This document shows positions 43,632 through 53,529 of a DNA stretch of 64,000 nt, one piece after another (the stretch's first letter is position 1; each line of letters begins with the position of its first letter). Below the pieces are notes generated by a model. It worked only from the letters and a program-made list of their open reading frames with translations. It made no database searches and had not been told where the DNA came from. Both the position numbers and the translations under genes were made by a program. The stretch spans positions 1 through 64,000 of the forward strand of contig CAJOIP010000012.1 in the NCBI GenBank assembly GCA_905234785.1, given 5' to 3'. The DNA comes from an uncultured Eggerthellaceae bacterium (GTDB lineage: Bacteria; Actinomycetota; Coriobacteriia; Coriobacteriales; Eggerthellaceae).

Positions 43632-43703
43632 GCTCTTGGTATATAGTGCAGTAGGCGAGAACGTGGGGTTTTCGCACGGGATCGTCAGGGGGAACGAAGC
43701 GCA

Positions 43704-45875
43704 GTGGCCAAACGGATCGTCTTTGCGGTATACGACGCGATGGCTGCGCTGGCGTGTGCGCTCATCTTGGCGCTCGCCCCCGCGTCCCAGGCGCATGCCT
43801 ACATCGACCCGTCGGTGATGACCTACACCATCCAGGCGGTCGCCGGCGTGGCGGTGGCGCTGTCGGCGGTCGCCGGCGTGGCGCTGCGGCGCGGGCGCAA
43901 GGTGCTCATGCGCATCCTCGACATCGACGAGAATTCCAAGAAGCGCATCGAAGCCGACGTCCACCGCACAGACGGAAGCGTTGCCGCCGGTTGGCGTTTG
44001 GGCTCGGCAGCGGGCGCGGGTGCGTACACCTGGGCTGCCGCCGATGCTGGGCCGAACGCCGATTCCGGGCGGGCGGCCTTGGACGACTCTTCTGCCGGGC
44101 CTGCGAAGAACCGCAAGAAGGGCCATAAGCCGTTGTGGAAAGAGCGTCTCGTGTACGGCCTCATCGCGGCGTTCTTCTTCACGTTCACCATCTACTTCGT
44201 GGCTCCGCTTGAAATCGTGGCAGGCGCGTCGCAGGACCTCGTGTACTCGATGGGCGACGTGTGGTGGACGCTGCTGCTGCCCGATTTGGGCATCATCGCG
44301 GGCATCACGCTCGTGTTGACGCTGCTGCGCGGCAAGGCGTTCAACATCGGGCTCGTGCTCGTGTTCGCGGTGGGGCTCAGCGCGTACGTTCAGGCGCTGT
44401 TCCTGAACACCGGCCTTCCGGCGGCAAACGGCGATACCATCGTGTGGGCCGATCACATGCCCATGCAGGTCGTCTCGACCATCGTGTGGCTGGTCATCAT
44501 CGCCGCAGCGCTCGTGTTCGGCATCTTGCGCAGCCGCCGCTCGCAAGGCGTCGTGGCCATCGTGGCGGTGTGCCTGGTCATCGTGCAGGGCGTGGGCCTC
44601 GTCAGCCTGGCGTTCACGCCGTCGGCAAGCGGCGTGTCCGAGGCGTCCGATGCGAAGGTGGTCATGACCGAGGACCAGATGTACACGGTCAACCCCAACC
44701 ACAACGTGGTCGTGTTCATCCTCGACACGTACGACACGGCATACCTGAAACGCATCCTGCGCGATTTCAACCCCGATTTGCTCGACGGGTTCGACGGCTT
44801 CACGAACTACGAGAACGCCACGTCGGCCATGATCCCCACGCGTTTCGCCATCCCCGAAATGCTGACGGGCCAGATGCCGAGCTTCGACGAGACGTACGAA
44901 ACGTATGCGGCCGAGCGCTACGAGCGCAGCGATTTCCTGCAGAGCATCTACGATGCGAACTATTCCATCGGCCTGTACACCGACTCGATGCGCATCAGCG
45001 CGCTGCCGGCCGACGAGCAACGCGCCATCACGAGCAAGACGGTGAACATCCACTCGTTGCCCGACAGCATGATGGATTACTGGGGCTGCGTGTACTCGTT
45101 GTTCCAGATGGGCCAGTACCGCGACGTGCTGTGGCCGTTCAAATGGGCGTTCTGGTACTACACCGACCAAATCAACCGCGCCATGGTGGCGAGCGACGAG
45201 GACACCGCGCCCGACGAGACCGTCTACGTCATGGACGACGTGCGCTACTACAACCGCCTGAGCGAGTTCGGATTAACGCTCGAAGACGGCGACTACGACG
45301 GCGCCTTCAGGTTCATCCACCTGCTGGGCTCGCACTACCCGTTCAGCTATGACGAGGAAGCGAACTTCATCGGCGACGACGAGTCGAACGTGTTCCGCCA
45401 GTCGCAGGGCGCGCTGCACATCATGAAGACCTACATCGCCAAGCTGAAAGAGGTCGGCGTGTACGAGAACACGACGATTATCATCACGGCCGACCACGGT
45501 TACTGGACGATCACGCTCGACCCCCTCGAGGAGACGAGCACGCCCATCATGTTCGTGAAGCCCGAGCAATCGGCCGAGCTCGACGCGCTGCCCATGGCAA
45601 CCGACGAGAAGCCCGTGAGCCACCTCGACCTGCAGGCGACGATCCTCGACGCCATGGGCCTCGACTACAGCGAGTATACGCAGCGCGACGAATGGGCGGG
45701 TTACTCGATGTTCGGCTACATCGACCCCGACCGCGTGCGCTACTACCTGACGACCGACAGCCTGGAAGACCTCACCGCGGTGCAGTTCCGCGAGTACGAA
45801 ATCGACGGCAATGCGCTCGATTGGGAGAATTGGCACGAAACCGGCCGCTTCATCGAGCCCATCGAGCAGGAATAA
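43704..45875 (+). CDS. Membrane sulfatase/phosphatase-fold protein (LtaS/OpgB-like)
   Basis: A 723-residue protein from GTG 43704. A signal-like segment (~10-30), a TM near 38-58, a charged cytosolic stretch, then four TMs (~150-310), and a C-terminal alkaline-phosphatase-superfamily catalytic domain outside the membrane. Metal and nucleophile blocks are visible: VVVFILDTYDTAYL, YENATSAMIPTRFAIP (candidate Thr nucleophile), FRFIHLLGSHYPFSY, and IIITADHGYW. Such proteins transfer or cleave phospho- or sulfo-groups on envelope polymers such as lipoteichoic acid. Substrate unknown. Convergent with purL. Confidence 0.85.
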   Translation: MAKRIVFAVYDAMAALACALILALAPASQAHAYIDPSVMTYTIQAVAGVAVALSAVAGVALRRGRKVLMRILDIDENSKKRIEADVHRTDGSVAAGWRLGSAAGAGAYTWAAADAGPNADSGRAALDDSSAGPAKNRKKGHKPLWKERLVYGLIAAFFFTFTIYFVAPLEIVAGASQDLVYSMGDVWWTLLLPDLGIIAGITLVLTLLRGKAFNIGLVLVFAVGLSAYVQALFLNTGLPAANGDTIVWADHMPMQVVSTIVWLVIIAAALVFGILRSRRSQGVVAIVAVCLVIVQGVGLVSLAFTPSASGVSEASDAKVVMTEDQMYTVNPNHNVVVFILDTYDTAYLKRILRDFNPDLLDGFDGFTNYENATSAMIPTRFAIPEMLTGQMPSFDETYETYAAERYERSDFLQSIYDANYSIGLYTDSMRISALPADEQRAITSKTVNIHSLPDSMMDYWGCVYSLFQMGQYRDVLWPFKWAFWYYTDQINRAMVASDEDTAPDETVYVMDDVRYYNRLSEFGLTLEDGDYDGAFRFIHLLGSHYPFSYDEEANFIGDDESNVFRQSQGALHIMKTYIAKLKEVGVYENTTIIITADHGYWTITLDPLEETSTPIMFVKPEQSAELDALPMATDEKPVSHLDLQATILDAMGLDYSEYTQRDEWAGYSMFGYIDPDRVRYYLTTDSLEDLTAVQFREYEIDGNALDWENWHETGRFIEPIEQE

Positions 45876-45884
45876 AGCGGGATT

Positions 45885-46003
45885 CGTTCGCTCTCAGCGG
45901 TTGGAAGGGGCTCGGGCTTGTCCTCGCTCACATGGCTATCCTGCTTGACGCCATATCCGGCTGCGGAATCGCCCTCGCCCCCTTCCAACCGCTGAGAGCT
46001 GCA
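45885..46003. repeat. Variable-arm fold-back element D
   Basis: Perfect 21 bp arms, GCTCTCAGCGGTTGGAAGGG(G) at 45890-45910 and its complement at 45979-45999. Read on the minus strand the core is GCGATTCCGCAGC, 30 bases with an ATGGC/GCCAT inner stem, then GAGCGAGGAC, aligning base for base in length with element B. Flank GCAGCT is shared with element C. Lies between convergent genes. Confidence 0.8.
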
Positions 46004-46009
46004 TTCTTT

Positions 46010-49000
46010 CTACGAGAAGTACCTCACGCCGGCTTCGAAGATGGGTTGGTAGTTGGCGTCGGGGACGTTTTGGTACAGGCCGGCGCCGCTGCGCTCGGAA
46101 TGGCCCATTTTCCCGAAGACGCGCCCGTCGGGGCTCGTGATGCCCTCGATGGCCAGCACCGACCCGTTCGGGTTCACGTCCCAGTCCATGCTCGGCGTGC
46201 CCTCGGCGTCGACGTACTGCGTGGCGATTTGCCCCGCGGCCTTCATGGCGCTCAGCATGTCCTCGCTCGCCACGAAGCGGCCCTCGCCATGGCTGATGGC
46301 TACGGTGTGGATGTCGCCGACTTCGCATGTGGAAAGCCACGGCGATAGGTTCGAGGCCACGCGCGTGCGCACGAGGCGGCTCTGGTGGCGGCCGATGGTG
46401 TTGAACGTCAGGGTGGGGCACGCATCGTCCATCGGGCGGATGTCGCCGAACGGCACGAGGCCGAGCTTCACGAGCGCTTGGAAGCCGTTGCAGATGCCCA
46501 GCATCAGGCCGTCGCGCTGCTGCAGCAGGCGGCGGACCGCTTCGGTCACGGCAGGCGCGCGGAAGAACGCCGTGATGAACTTGGCCGACCCGTCAGGCTC
46601 GTCGCCGCCGGAGAAACCGCCGGGGATGAACACGATGTGCGCGCCGTCGATGGCGCGCACGAGCGCCTCGGTGCTGTCGGCGACGGCCTGCGGCGACAGG
46701 TTGTTCACGATGAACGTGCTCGTGGAGGCGCCGGCGCGGCGGAACGCCCGCGCCGAGTCGAATTCGCAGTTGTTGCCGGGGAAGACCGGGATGACGACCT
46801 TCGGCTTGGCCGTGAGCAGCGCAGGGGCTTCGGCCTTCACGCCGCCGTCGTACGTGACGGTTTCGACCGTTTCGCCTTTCTGGCGGTAGGGGAAGACGCT
46901 TTCCAGCTTGCTTTCCCATGCTTCCTGCAGGTCGGCGAGGTCGATGGCCTCGCCGTTCGCGGCAAGCGCATAGACTTCGGTGGTGGTGCCGATGAGCTTC
47001 ACGCACACGTTGTCGGTGCCGGCGGGAACCTCGGCGTCGTCGGCAAGCTCGATGGCAAACGAGCCGTATGCGGGCACGAACCAAGTGGAAACGTCCATGG
47101 CGTCGTCGACAGCGAGGCCCAGGCGGTTGCCGACGCACATCTTGAACAGCATCTCGGCATCGCAGCCATAGCCAGGCGTGGCGGCTGCGAGCACCTTGCC
47201 GTCTGCGATGAGGCCCTGCACCAGGTCGAACGTTTCGATGAGGCCTGCCGCCTCGGGCAGCAGGCCGTCCTGCTCGTAGTAGGGGTGAATGCACAGCACG
47301 CGATGGCCGGCGCCCTTGAACTCGGGCGACACCACGTTGTTCACGTGGCCGACGCCCACCGCGAAGCTGACGAGCGTGGGCGGTACGTCCAGGTCCTCGA
47401 AGCTGCCCGACATGGAGTCTTTGCCGCCGATGGCGCCGACGCCCAAGTCGACCTGCGCCTGCAGCGCGCCGAGCACGGCGGCGGCGGGCTTGCCCCAGCG
47501 TTCGGGACTCGTGCGCAGCTTCTCGAAGTACTCCTGCAGCGTCAGGTACATCGTCTCGCGCGCAAATCCGGTGGCGATGAGCTTGGCAACCGACTCGACG
47601 ACCGACAGGTACGCGCCGCGGAACTGGTCGCGCTGCATGATGGACGGGTTGAAGCCCCAGCTCATGCCCGTGACCGTGGTGGTCTCGTTGTTCACGGGAA
47701 GCTTGGCGACCATCGCAAGCGACGGCGTGAGCTGGCGCGTGCCGCCGAACGGCATGAGCACGGTCGCGCCGCCGATGGTGCTGTCGAAACGTTCGGAAAG
47801 GCCCTTGTTGGAGGCGACGTTCAGGTCGGTGAGCACCGCGCGCATGCGCTCGGCCAGCGTGCCGGCTTCGCCTGCCCACGGGGTGGCGTACGGCTCGGCC
47901 GAGACGATGTGCACGTCTTGGTACTTCGGCGCGCCGTTGCTGGCCAAGAAGTCGCGGCTGACGTCGACGATGGTATCGCCGTTCCACGTCATGCGCACGC
48001 GCGGCTCCTCGGTGACTACGGCCACGGGGGTGGCTTCGAGGTTCTCCTCGTAGGCCAGCTGCAAGAAGCGCTCGACGTCTTCGGGCGCCAAATCGACCGC
48101 CATGCGCTCCTGCGACTCGGAGATGGCGAGCTCCGTGCCGTCCAGTCCGTCGTATTTCTTGGGAACCTTGTTCAGATCGATTTGCAGGCCATCGGCAAGC
48201 TCGCCGATGGCGACCGACACGCCGCCTGCGCCGAAGTCGTTGCAGCGCTTGATCATCTGGCAGGCTTCGGTGTTGCGGAACAGGCGCTGAATCTTGCGCT
48301 CGACCGGCGGATTGCCCTTCTGCACCTCGGCGCCGCACGTCTCGAGCGATTCCAGCTTGTGGGCCTTCGACGAGCCGGTGGCGCCGCCGATGCCGTCTCG
48401 GCCGGTGCGGCCGCCCAACAGCACCACGACGTCGCCCGGCGCGGGCGTCTCGCGGCGGACGTGATGGGCCGGCGTGGCGCCGAGCACCGCACCGATTTCC
48501 ATGCGCTTGGCCACGTAGCCGGGATGGTACAGCTCGTTCACCTGACCGGTTGCCAGGCCGATCTGGTTGCCGTAGCTGGAATAGCCGGCTGCGGCGGTGG
48601 TCACGAGCTTGCGCTGCGGAAGCTTGCCGGGGATGGTGTCGGCAACCGGCACGAGCGGGTCGCCTGCGCCGGTCACGCGCATGGCCTGGTACACGTAGGC
48701 GCGCCCGGAAAGCGGGTCGCGGATGGCGCCGCCTACGCAGGTGGCCGCACCGCCGAACGGCTCGATTTCGGTGGGGTGGTTGTGCGTCTCGTTCTTGAAC
48801 AGGAACAGCCAATCCTGTTCCTGCCCGTCGACTTCGGCCTTGATCTTCACCGTGCAGGCGTTGATCTCCTCGGACTCGTCGAGGTTCTTCAAAACGCCGC
48901 GGCTCTTCAGGATCTTCGCGCCGATGGTGCCCATGTCCATGAGGCACACCGGCTTCTCGTCGCGGCCGAGCTCGTGGCGCATTTCCAGGTAACGGTCGAA

Positions 49001-49738
49001 GGCGGCTTGCACGACGGCGTCGTCGATCTGCACGTGTTCCAGAACGGTGCCGAACGTGGTGTGGCGGCAGTGGTCCGACCAGTAGGTGTCGATCATCTTG
49101 ATTTCGGTGATGGTGGGGTCGCGTTGCTCCTCGTCGGCGAAGTACTTCTGGCAGAAGGCAATGTCGGCGAGGTCCATGGCCAGGCCGCGGTCGGCGATGA
49201 AGGCGGCAAGCCCCGCTTCGTCGAGGGTGCAAAACCCGTCGATGACCTCGACGGGGTCGGGCTCGGGGAAGTCCTGCGCCAGCGTTTCCACGGGCATGAG
49301 CGATGCTTCGCGCGCTTCGACGGGGTTGATGACGTATTTCTTCGCGGCGGCCACGTCGTCGGCGGAAAGCTCGCCTTCGAGGATGTACACCTTGGCGTTG
49401 CGCACTTCGGGGCGCTCGCCTTGGCTGATCAGCTGTATGCACTGGCTCGCCGAGTCGGCGCGCTGGTCGAACTGGCCGGGCAGGGCCTCGACGGCAAACG
49501 TGGTGGCGCCAGGCGCGTCGGGCAGCTCGCGGTACACGTCGTCGGTCTGCGGTTCGCTGAACACGGTGGGCACGCATTGCTCGAACAGCTCGCCGGAAAT
49601 GCCTTCCACATCGTAGCGGTTGATCAGGTGCAGGTTCGAAAGCCCCGCGATGCCCAGAATCTCGCGCAACTCGTGCTCGAGCGCCTTCGCCTCGACGTCG
49701 AAACCGGCCTTTTTCTCCACGTAAACCCGCGAAACCAT
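46010..49738 (-). CDS. purL: Phosphoribosylformylglycinamidine synthase, single-chain
   Basis: A 1242-residue FGAM synthase combining PurS-like, synthetase and glutaminase parts, the long form found in many anaerobes. GGGAAGG precedes the ATG and TATAAT lies ~45 bases upstream. Visible blocks: DTYWSDHCRHTTFGTVLEHV, FKNETHNHPTEIEPFGGAAT, GGRTGRDGIGGATGSS, AIGGKDSMSG, and the C-terminal class-I glutaminase: FPGNNCEFDS, LMLGICNGFQALVKLG with the nucleophilic Cys, and ISHGEGRF. It catalyses the fourth step of purine synthesis. No other pur gene is in the window. Confidence 0.96.
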   Translation of the reverse strand: MVSRVYVEKKAGFDVEAKALEHELREILGIAGLSNLHLINRYDVEGISGELFEQCVPTVFSEPQTDDVYRELPDAPGATTFAVEALPGQFDQRADSASQCIQLISQGERPEVRNAKVYILEGELSADDVAAAKKYVINPVEAREASLMPVETLAQDFPEPDPVEVIDGFCTLDEAGLAAFIADRGLAMDLADIAFCQKYFADEEQRDPTITEIKMIDTYWSDHCRHTTFGTVLEHVQIDDAVVQAAFDRYLEMRHELGRDEKPVCLMDMGTIGAKILKSRGVLKNLDESEEINACTVKIKAEVDGQEQDWLFLFKNETHNHPTEIEPFGGAATCVGGAIRDPLSGRAYVYQAMRVTGAGDPLVPVADTIPGKLPQRKLVTTAAAGYSSYGNQIGLATGQVNELYHPGYVAKRMEIGAVLGATPAHHVRRETPAPGDVVVLLGGRTGRDGIGGATGSSKAHKLESLETCGAEVQKGNPPVERKIQRLFRNTEACQMIKRCNDFGAGGVSVAIGELADGLQIDLNKVPKKYDGLDGTELAISESQERMAVDLAPEDVERFLQLAYEENLEATPVAVVTEEPRVRMTWNGDTIVDVSRDFLASNGAPKYQDVHIVSAEPYATPWAGEAGTLAERMRAVLTDLNVASNKGLSERFDSTIGGATVLMPFGGTRQLTPSLAMVAKLPVNNETTTVTGMSWGFNPSIMQRDQFRGAYLSVVESVAKLIATGFARETMYLTLQEYFEKLRTSPERWGKPAAAVLGALQAQVDLGVGAIGGKDSMSGSFEDLDVPPTLVSFAVGVGHVNNVVSPEFKGAGHRVLCIHPYYEQDGLLPEAAGLIETFDLVQGLIADGKVLAAATPGYGCDAEMLFKMCVGNRLGLAVDDAMDVSTWFVPAYGSFAIELADDAEVPAGTDNVCVKLIGTTTEVYALAANGEAIDLADLQEAWESKLESVFPYRQKGETVETVTYDGGVKAEAPALLTAKPKVVIPVFPGNNCEFDSARAFRRAGASTSTFIVNNLSPQAVADSTEALVRAIDGAHIVFIPGGFSGGDEPDGSAKFITAFFRAPAVTEAVRRLLQQRDGLMLGICNGFQALVKLGLVPFGDIRPMDDACPTLTFNTIGRHQSRLVRTRVASNLSPWLSTCEVGDIHTVAISHGEGRFVASEDMLSAMKAAGQIATQYVDAEGTPSMDWDVNPNGSVLAIEGITSPDGRVFGKMGHSERSGAGLYQNVPDANYQPIFEAGVRYFS

Positions 49739-49872
49739 GAACGCACCTTCCCCGCGATGTGAATGATGCTCACATTATAAAGGGAAGAACCTGCGCATGG
49801 CAGGCTCTTCCGCGATTGGAACGGTGGGCAGCGCGTCAAATTGGCCAGGCCGCCCTGACGCGTTGCGAAGGC

Positions 49873-50652
49873 TTAATGGCCGTACGAATCCTGGCCGGTG
49901 AAGGTCTTCCAGACGTCCTTGAACGATCCGCCGATCTGGCCTCCGTACACCTTGTCGAGCATGCCCGAACCCACGGCTTCCTTGCTGTACACGTCGAGCT
50001 CGGCGGTGCTTTCGGAGTTTTGCTGCGCGATGACGAGGTATTCAACCATCGAAGGCCCGTACACGATGGCGATGGCGGAGCCGTCGGAGGGGTCGACGTA
50101 CATGTCCTCGACGACGCAGTGCGCGTTGCCCGACAGGGCCGCCTCGGCGTCCTTGAAGCCGCCGACGACGTTGCAGGTGATGACGCTGGCAACGCCGCCC
50201 TTGTCGGTTTTGGCGCTGTAGTCGGCCTGGGCGTACTGCCCGTTGTCGGTGACGGCGTACATCTGGGCGCCGTCGACCTGGCGGAACCAACCGCCCTTGG
50301 CGTCATCCCACACGTAGCCCTGGCTGTCGAGCAGGTCGACGAGCTCGGGGCCGGTGAGCTCGAACAGCGCGTACAGCGTGATGTTCATGTGCTCGTCGAG
50401 GAGGTCGGACGAAGACGCGGCGGCGGAGCTGGCCGATACCGAGGCGCTCGAGGAGGCCGCGCTTGCCGACGAGCTAGCCGAAGACGCGCTCGCGCTGCTG
50501 CTGGAAGCGCTCTCCGAAGCGGCGCTCGAGGACGTTGAGCTCGAAGCCGCAGACGAGCTCGACGAGCCGCCGCATCCCGCGAGCGCGAAGCACAACGCCA
50601 CGGCGAAAGCGGCCACGAACAGAGCCTTCGCTTTTCCAAGGTTTGTTGTCAT
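49873..50652 (-). CDS. Secreted lipoprotein with Ser/Ala linker
   Basis: A 259-residue lipoprotein; ATG 50652 is chosen because GGAAGGG lies ~9 bases upstream (GTG/ATG six to nine bases earlier are too close). Lipobox LAGC, then ~55 Ser/Ala/Glu residues, then a globular domain: MNITLYALFELTGPELVDLL, GYVWDDAKGGWFRQVDGAQM, GSGMLDKVYGGQIGGSFKDV. The LLDSQGYVWDD pattern suggests a small alpha/beta ligand-binding module. No family name can be given. A large palindrome lies upstream. Confidence 0.8.
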   Translation of the reverse strand: MTTNLGKAKALFVAAFAVALCFALAGCGGSSSSSAASSSTSSSAASESASSSSASASSASSSASAASSSASVSASSAAASSSDLLDEHMNITLYALFELTGPELVDLLDSQGYVWDDAKGGWFRQVDGAQMYAVTDNGQYAQADYSAKTDKGGVASVITCNVVGGFKDAEAALSGNAHCVVEDMYVDPSDGSAIAIVYGPSMVEYLVIAQQNSESTAELDVYSKEAVGSGMLDKVYGGQIGGSFKDVWKTFTGQDSYGH

Positions 50653-50755
50653 TCCCATCACCCTTCCTGATTACGTTATGGCAGGCAGTACAATTATCCA
50701 GACAACGAAACGCGCGGGCAAGCGATGGCGCGCCGCATTGCCGAATTGGCACGAA

Positions 50756-50857
50756 GCGATGCGCGGGAGGGGGCTCCTGCATCATGTTGCGGTGGGGGCA
50801 TGGATATTCGGGAACCACCCTGCAAAATGATGCAGGAGCCCCCCTCCCGCGCATCGC
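50756..50857. repeat. Large palindrome E (30 bp arms)
   Basis: Arms 50756-50785 (GCGATGCGCGGGAGGGGGCT...) and 50827-50857 are complementary except for one extra C. The 41-base loop contains GGTGG/CCACC. It begins right after the stop of the minus-strand gene at 50862. Core words of the A-D family are not present, so it is treated separately. It may serve as a terminator without a T-run. Confidence 0.75.
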
Positions 50858-50861
50858 CCTG

Positions 50862-52235
50862 TTATAGGTTGTGGAACCAGTCGGCGATGATGGCTTGCAG
50901 TTCGGCGGCGCGCTCTTCGTCCGATGCGGCGTCGGCGCCGTTCGTGCCGAACGCGGTGGAGGTGCCGTATTCCTCGTCGAAGGCCGTGCGGTCGATGGTC
51001 GCGCTCTGCAGCTTGTTCACATCGGTCGTCTTCACCGTGGTCGTGAACTCGCCTCTCACGCTCACCTCGACGTCCGAAGCCCCGTCGACGAGCTTGTTGC
51101 CGTCGGCGTCGACGATGGTCACGGCCTTGCCGCCGGCGTCAACCAGCGCGCCGCCCTTCTCGATGTTCAACGTGGTGATGGTCGAATTCTCGGTGACGAC
51201 CCAGGTCGAACCCGCGGCAATGTTCACGATGATGTTGCTGGCCAAATCGGTGCCCGCCGCGTTGGCCGTGATGCCCGACGAGCCTTCCCAGGTGCTGCCG
51301 TCGAGCAGGAACAGCTCGAGCAAGCTGATGGAGTCGACTTCGATCTTGCCGTTCAGCTGCTGGCCGATGGCCGTGAACGTGACCGAAGCGCCGTTTTTGC
51401 CCGCTGTGCCCCAGCCTTGGTCGCTGCCGGCGGCGACGAGCAGCTTCACGGTATCGGAATCGAAGTTCAAGTCGGCGTTGCTCAGCACGATGGAAGAGGA
51501 CGTGTTCGTCAGGTAGAAGAACGCGCCCGATTCCAGATCGCTGGTGAAGCTGGTGTCCCTTGCCTGGAACAGCGCCGTGTCGACACGGCCGGTGGAAGCG
51601 TCGGTCGTGTCGGTGCGGTACAGGCTGATGCAGCCCGGCGCCTCGTCGGAAACCGTGTTGGCGAGCGTGCTCGTGATGGGGTTAGACGTCGCGTCGCCCT
51701 CGTACGTCGACGTCAGCGACGAACTCGCGATCAGCAGGCGGCCCGAATCGACGACGGTTGCGACGCCCGATGCGGACGAGCTGCCCGAGACGTTGTCGGC
51801 TTCGACCGTTCCCGCGGAACGCAGCAGGGGAGAGCCGGAACCCGTCGTCGTGACGTGCGAGTTCGCAACCGAGACGCGTCCGCCCTGGTCGCTGGTCGCA
51901 ATGCCGGCGCAGTTGTCGCCGCGCGTGCGCACGTTCAGGCTGTTCGCGATGATGGTCGCGCCCTTTTCCGCATACAGCCCGCATGCGTTCACGGCGGTCG
52001 TCAGGATGTCTTGCCCGTCGGAAAGCACCGTGTCGGCCGACGCGTACAGCCCGTGCATCACCGCCGGCGATGCGGCGGATGCGCTTGAGCTGGCAGCGCT
52101 TGTTGAAGCGGCATCGTCCGCCTCGGCGAAGGCGAGGGCGGGTGCGCCCGCAAGTGAAAGCGCAAGCGCGCCCGCCATGGCCAGATGCGCCATGCGCGCG
52201 CCCGTTCGGTTGGTTGCTGAATCAGCGTGTCTCAT
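50862..52235 (-). CDS. Secreted beta-helix-like protein
   Basis: A 457-residue exported protein with a signal peptide (TGARMAHLAMAGALALSLAG, cleavage after AFA) and a Ser/Ala spacer, followed by ~350 residues of short repeated strands of the right-handed beta-helix kind (ATIIANSLNVRTRGDNCAGI, GRVSVANSHVTTTGSGSPLL, SGRLLIASSSLTSTYEGDAT, GSTWVVTENSTITTLNIEKGG). No catalytic motif or cell-wall sorting signal is seen. Proteins of this type in gut Actinobacteria are thought to be adhesin-like. An ATG inside the first 15 residues is also possible as start. Confidence 0.75.
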   Translation of the reverse strand: MRHADSATNRTGARMAHLAMAGALALSLAGAPALAFAEADDAASTSAASSSASAASPAVMHGLYASADTVLSDGQDILTTAVNACGLYAEKGATIIANSLNVRTRGDNCAGIATSDQGGRVSVANSHVTTTGSGSPLLRSAGTVEADNVSGSSSASGVATVVDSGRLLIASSSLTSTYEGDATSNPITSTLANTVSDEAPGCISLYRTDTTDASTGRVDTALFQARDTSFTSDLESGAFFYLTNTSSSIVLSNADLNFDSDTVKLLVAAGSDQGWGTAGKNGASVTFTAIGQQLNGKIEVDSISLLELFLLDGSTWEGSSGITANAAGTDLASNIIVNIAAGSTWVVTENSTITTLNIEKGGALVDAGGKAVTIVDADGNKLVDGASDVEVSVRGEFTTTVKTTDVNKLQSATIDRTAFDEEYGTSTAFGTNGADAASDEERAAELQAIIADWFHNL

Positions 52236-52353
52236 ACTTCAATAATAATGATGAGCATTTGCGAAACGAGCCTTACAATTCTCAATGACGATAGAAAAAG
52301 AACAGGTCTGTTGACGGAATGCAAACCCGGTTTGCGTTCCAACGCGAGGACGG

Positions 52354-53478
52354 ATGAGTGTGGCAAAGCTGTTCGAGGAAATGACGATCGGGAACATGAC
52401 GGCCCGCAACCGCGTCGTCCGCGCGGCGACGACCGAGTCGCTCGCCACGCCCGATGGCGACCTCACGCCCGAAATGCTCGGCTTGTACGGAGAGCTGGCA
52501 TGGGGCGGCGTGGGCACCATCATCACGGGCTATGCCTTCGTGACCGAAGACGGGAAGCCGTCTGAGGGGGCGCTGGGAATACAAGACGATTCCCACATAT
52601 TCCGCTTCCGCTCCTTGGTGGATGTCGCGCACCAAAACGGCGCCCGCATCATCATGCAGCTCGTGTACGGCGGGTCGAAGAGCAAGCTGGCGCCCGACGA
52701 TCCGCGCTGGGACAACGGGGGCGGGCCCCGGTGTTCCACGAACGTGTTCATACTCGGCGCGAGCGCCGTCGAGCATCCATCGACGCACGTGGTGCCGAGG
52801 GAGGCGACGGCCGATGAGCTGGCGGTGCTGGCCGATGCGTTCGGCGGTGCGGCCGCTCGTGCGAAAGCCTGCGGGTTCGACGGCGTCGAGATTCACGCGG
52901 CTCATGGCTATCTGCTCTCGCAATGCCTGAGCCGCCGGTTCAACAAGCGGCAAGACGTGTACGGCGGCCCTTTGCAGAACAGGGCGCGGCTGGCACGCGA
53001 ATGCGTCGAGGCGGCGCGTGCGGCGGTCGGCTCGGATTACCCGGTTATGGTGAAGTTGAACGCCTGGGACGAATTCGACGACCCTGCAGGCAAGAACGGC
53101 GGCCTGAGCGCGGACGAGAGCGCGGAAGTCGCCGCCTGGCTGGTCGAGGTGGGCGCGAACGCCATCGACGTGAGCGGCGATTGGCATGCGGCCACCGCGC
53201 AGCTTGAAGCGGGAGAGCCGTTCTTCGCTCAATTCGGCGCGCGCCTTGCCGCCGAGCTGCCCGTTCCCATTATCGTCACCGGCGGCTGGCGCAGCCCTGC
53301 GCAAATAGAGGAGCATCTCGAGCGCGACGGCATTGCGGGCGTGGGCTTGGGCAGGCCGCTCATTTGCGAGCCCGATCTCGTTGCCCGGTGGCAAGCGGGC
53401 GATGCGCGCGAAAGCGCCTGCACCGCGTGCGGGTTCTGTCAAAAACACGTTGGCATTCCGTGCTCGCTTCGACAATGA
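52354..53478 (+). CDS. Old-yellow-enzyme family NADH:flavin oxidoreductase
   Basis: A 374-residue FMN TIM-barrel reductase: LFEEMTIGNMTARNRVVRAA, GARIIMQLVYGG, FDGVEIHAAHGYLLSQCLSR, and RFNKRQDVYGG. The C-terminus has a cysteine cluster, CTACGFCQKHVGIPC, resembling the [4Fe-4S] site of 2,4-dienoyl-CoA-reductase-like members, but the extra FAD/NADPH domain of those enzymes is absent, so electrons must come from a separate partner. Such stand-alone OYEs are frequent in Eggerthellaceae, where they reduce enones or xenobiotics. Substrate unknown. Confidence 0.92.
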   Translation: MSVAKLFEEMTIGNMTARNRVVRAATTESLATPDGDLTPEMLGLYGELAWGGVGTIITGYAFVTEDGKPSEGALGIQDDSHIFRFRSLVDVAHQNGARIIMQLVYGGSKSKLAPDDPRWDNGGGPRCSTNVFILGASAVEHPSTHVVPREATADELAVLADAFGGAAARAKACGFDGVEIHAAHGYLLSQCLSRRFNKRQDVYGGPLQNRARLARECVEAARAAVGSDYPVMVKLNAWDEFDDPAGKNGGLSADESAEVAAWLVEVGANAIDVSGDWHAATAQLEAGEPFFAQFGARLAAELPVPIIVTGGWRSPAQIEEHLERDGIAGVGLGRPLICEPDLVARWQAGDARESACTACGFCQKHVGIPCSLRQ

Positions 53479-53529
53479 GGCGTGGCATAATGCAACCGTA
53501 GTTCGCACGTGCCGAGAAAGGGGCGCCCG

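Noticed and set aside
46385-49762. A 1125-codon plus-strand frame opposite purL
   Set aside because: Antisense shadow of purL, with no start signal and no recognisable motif.
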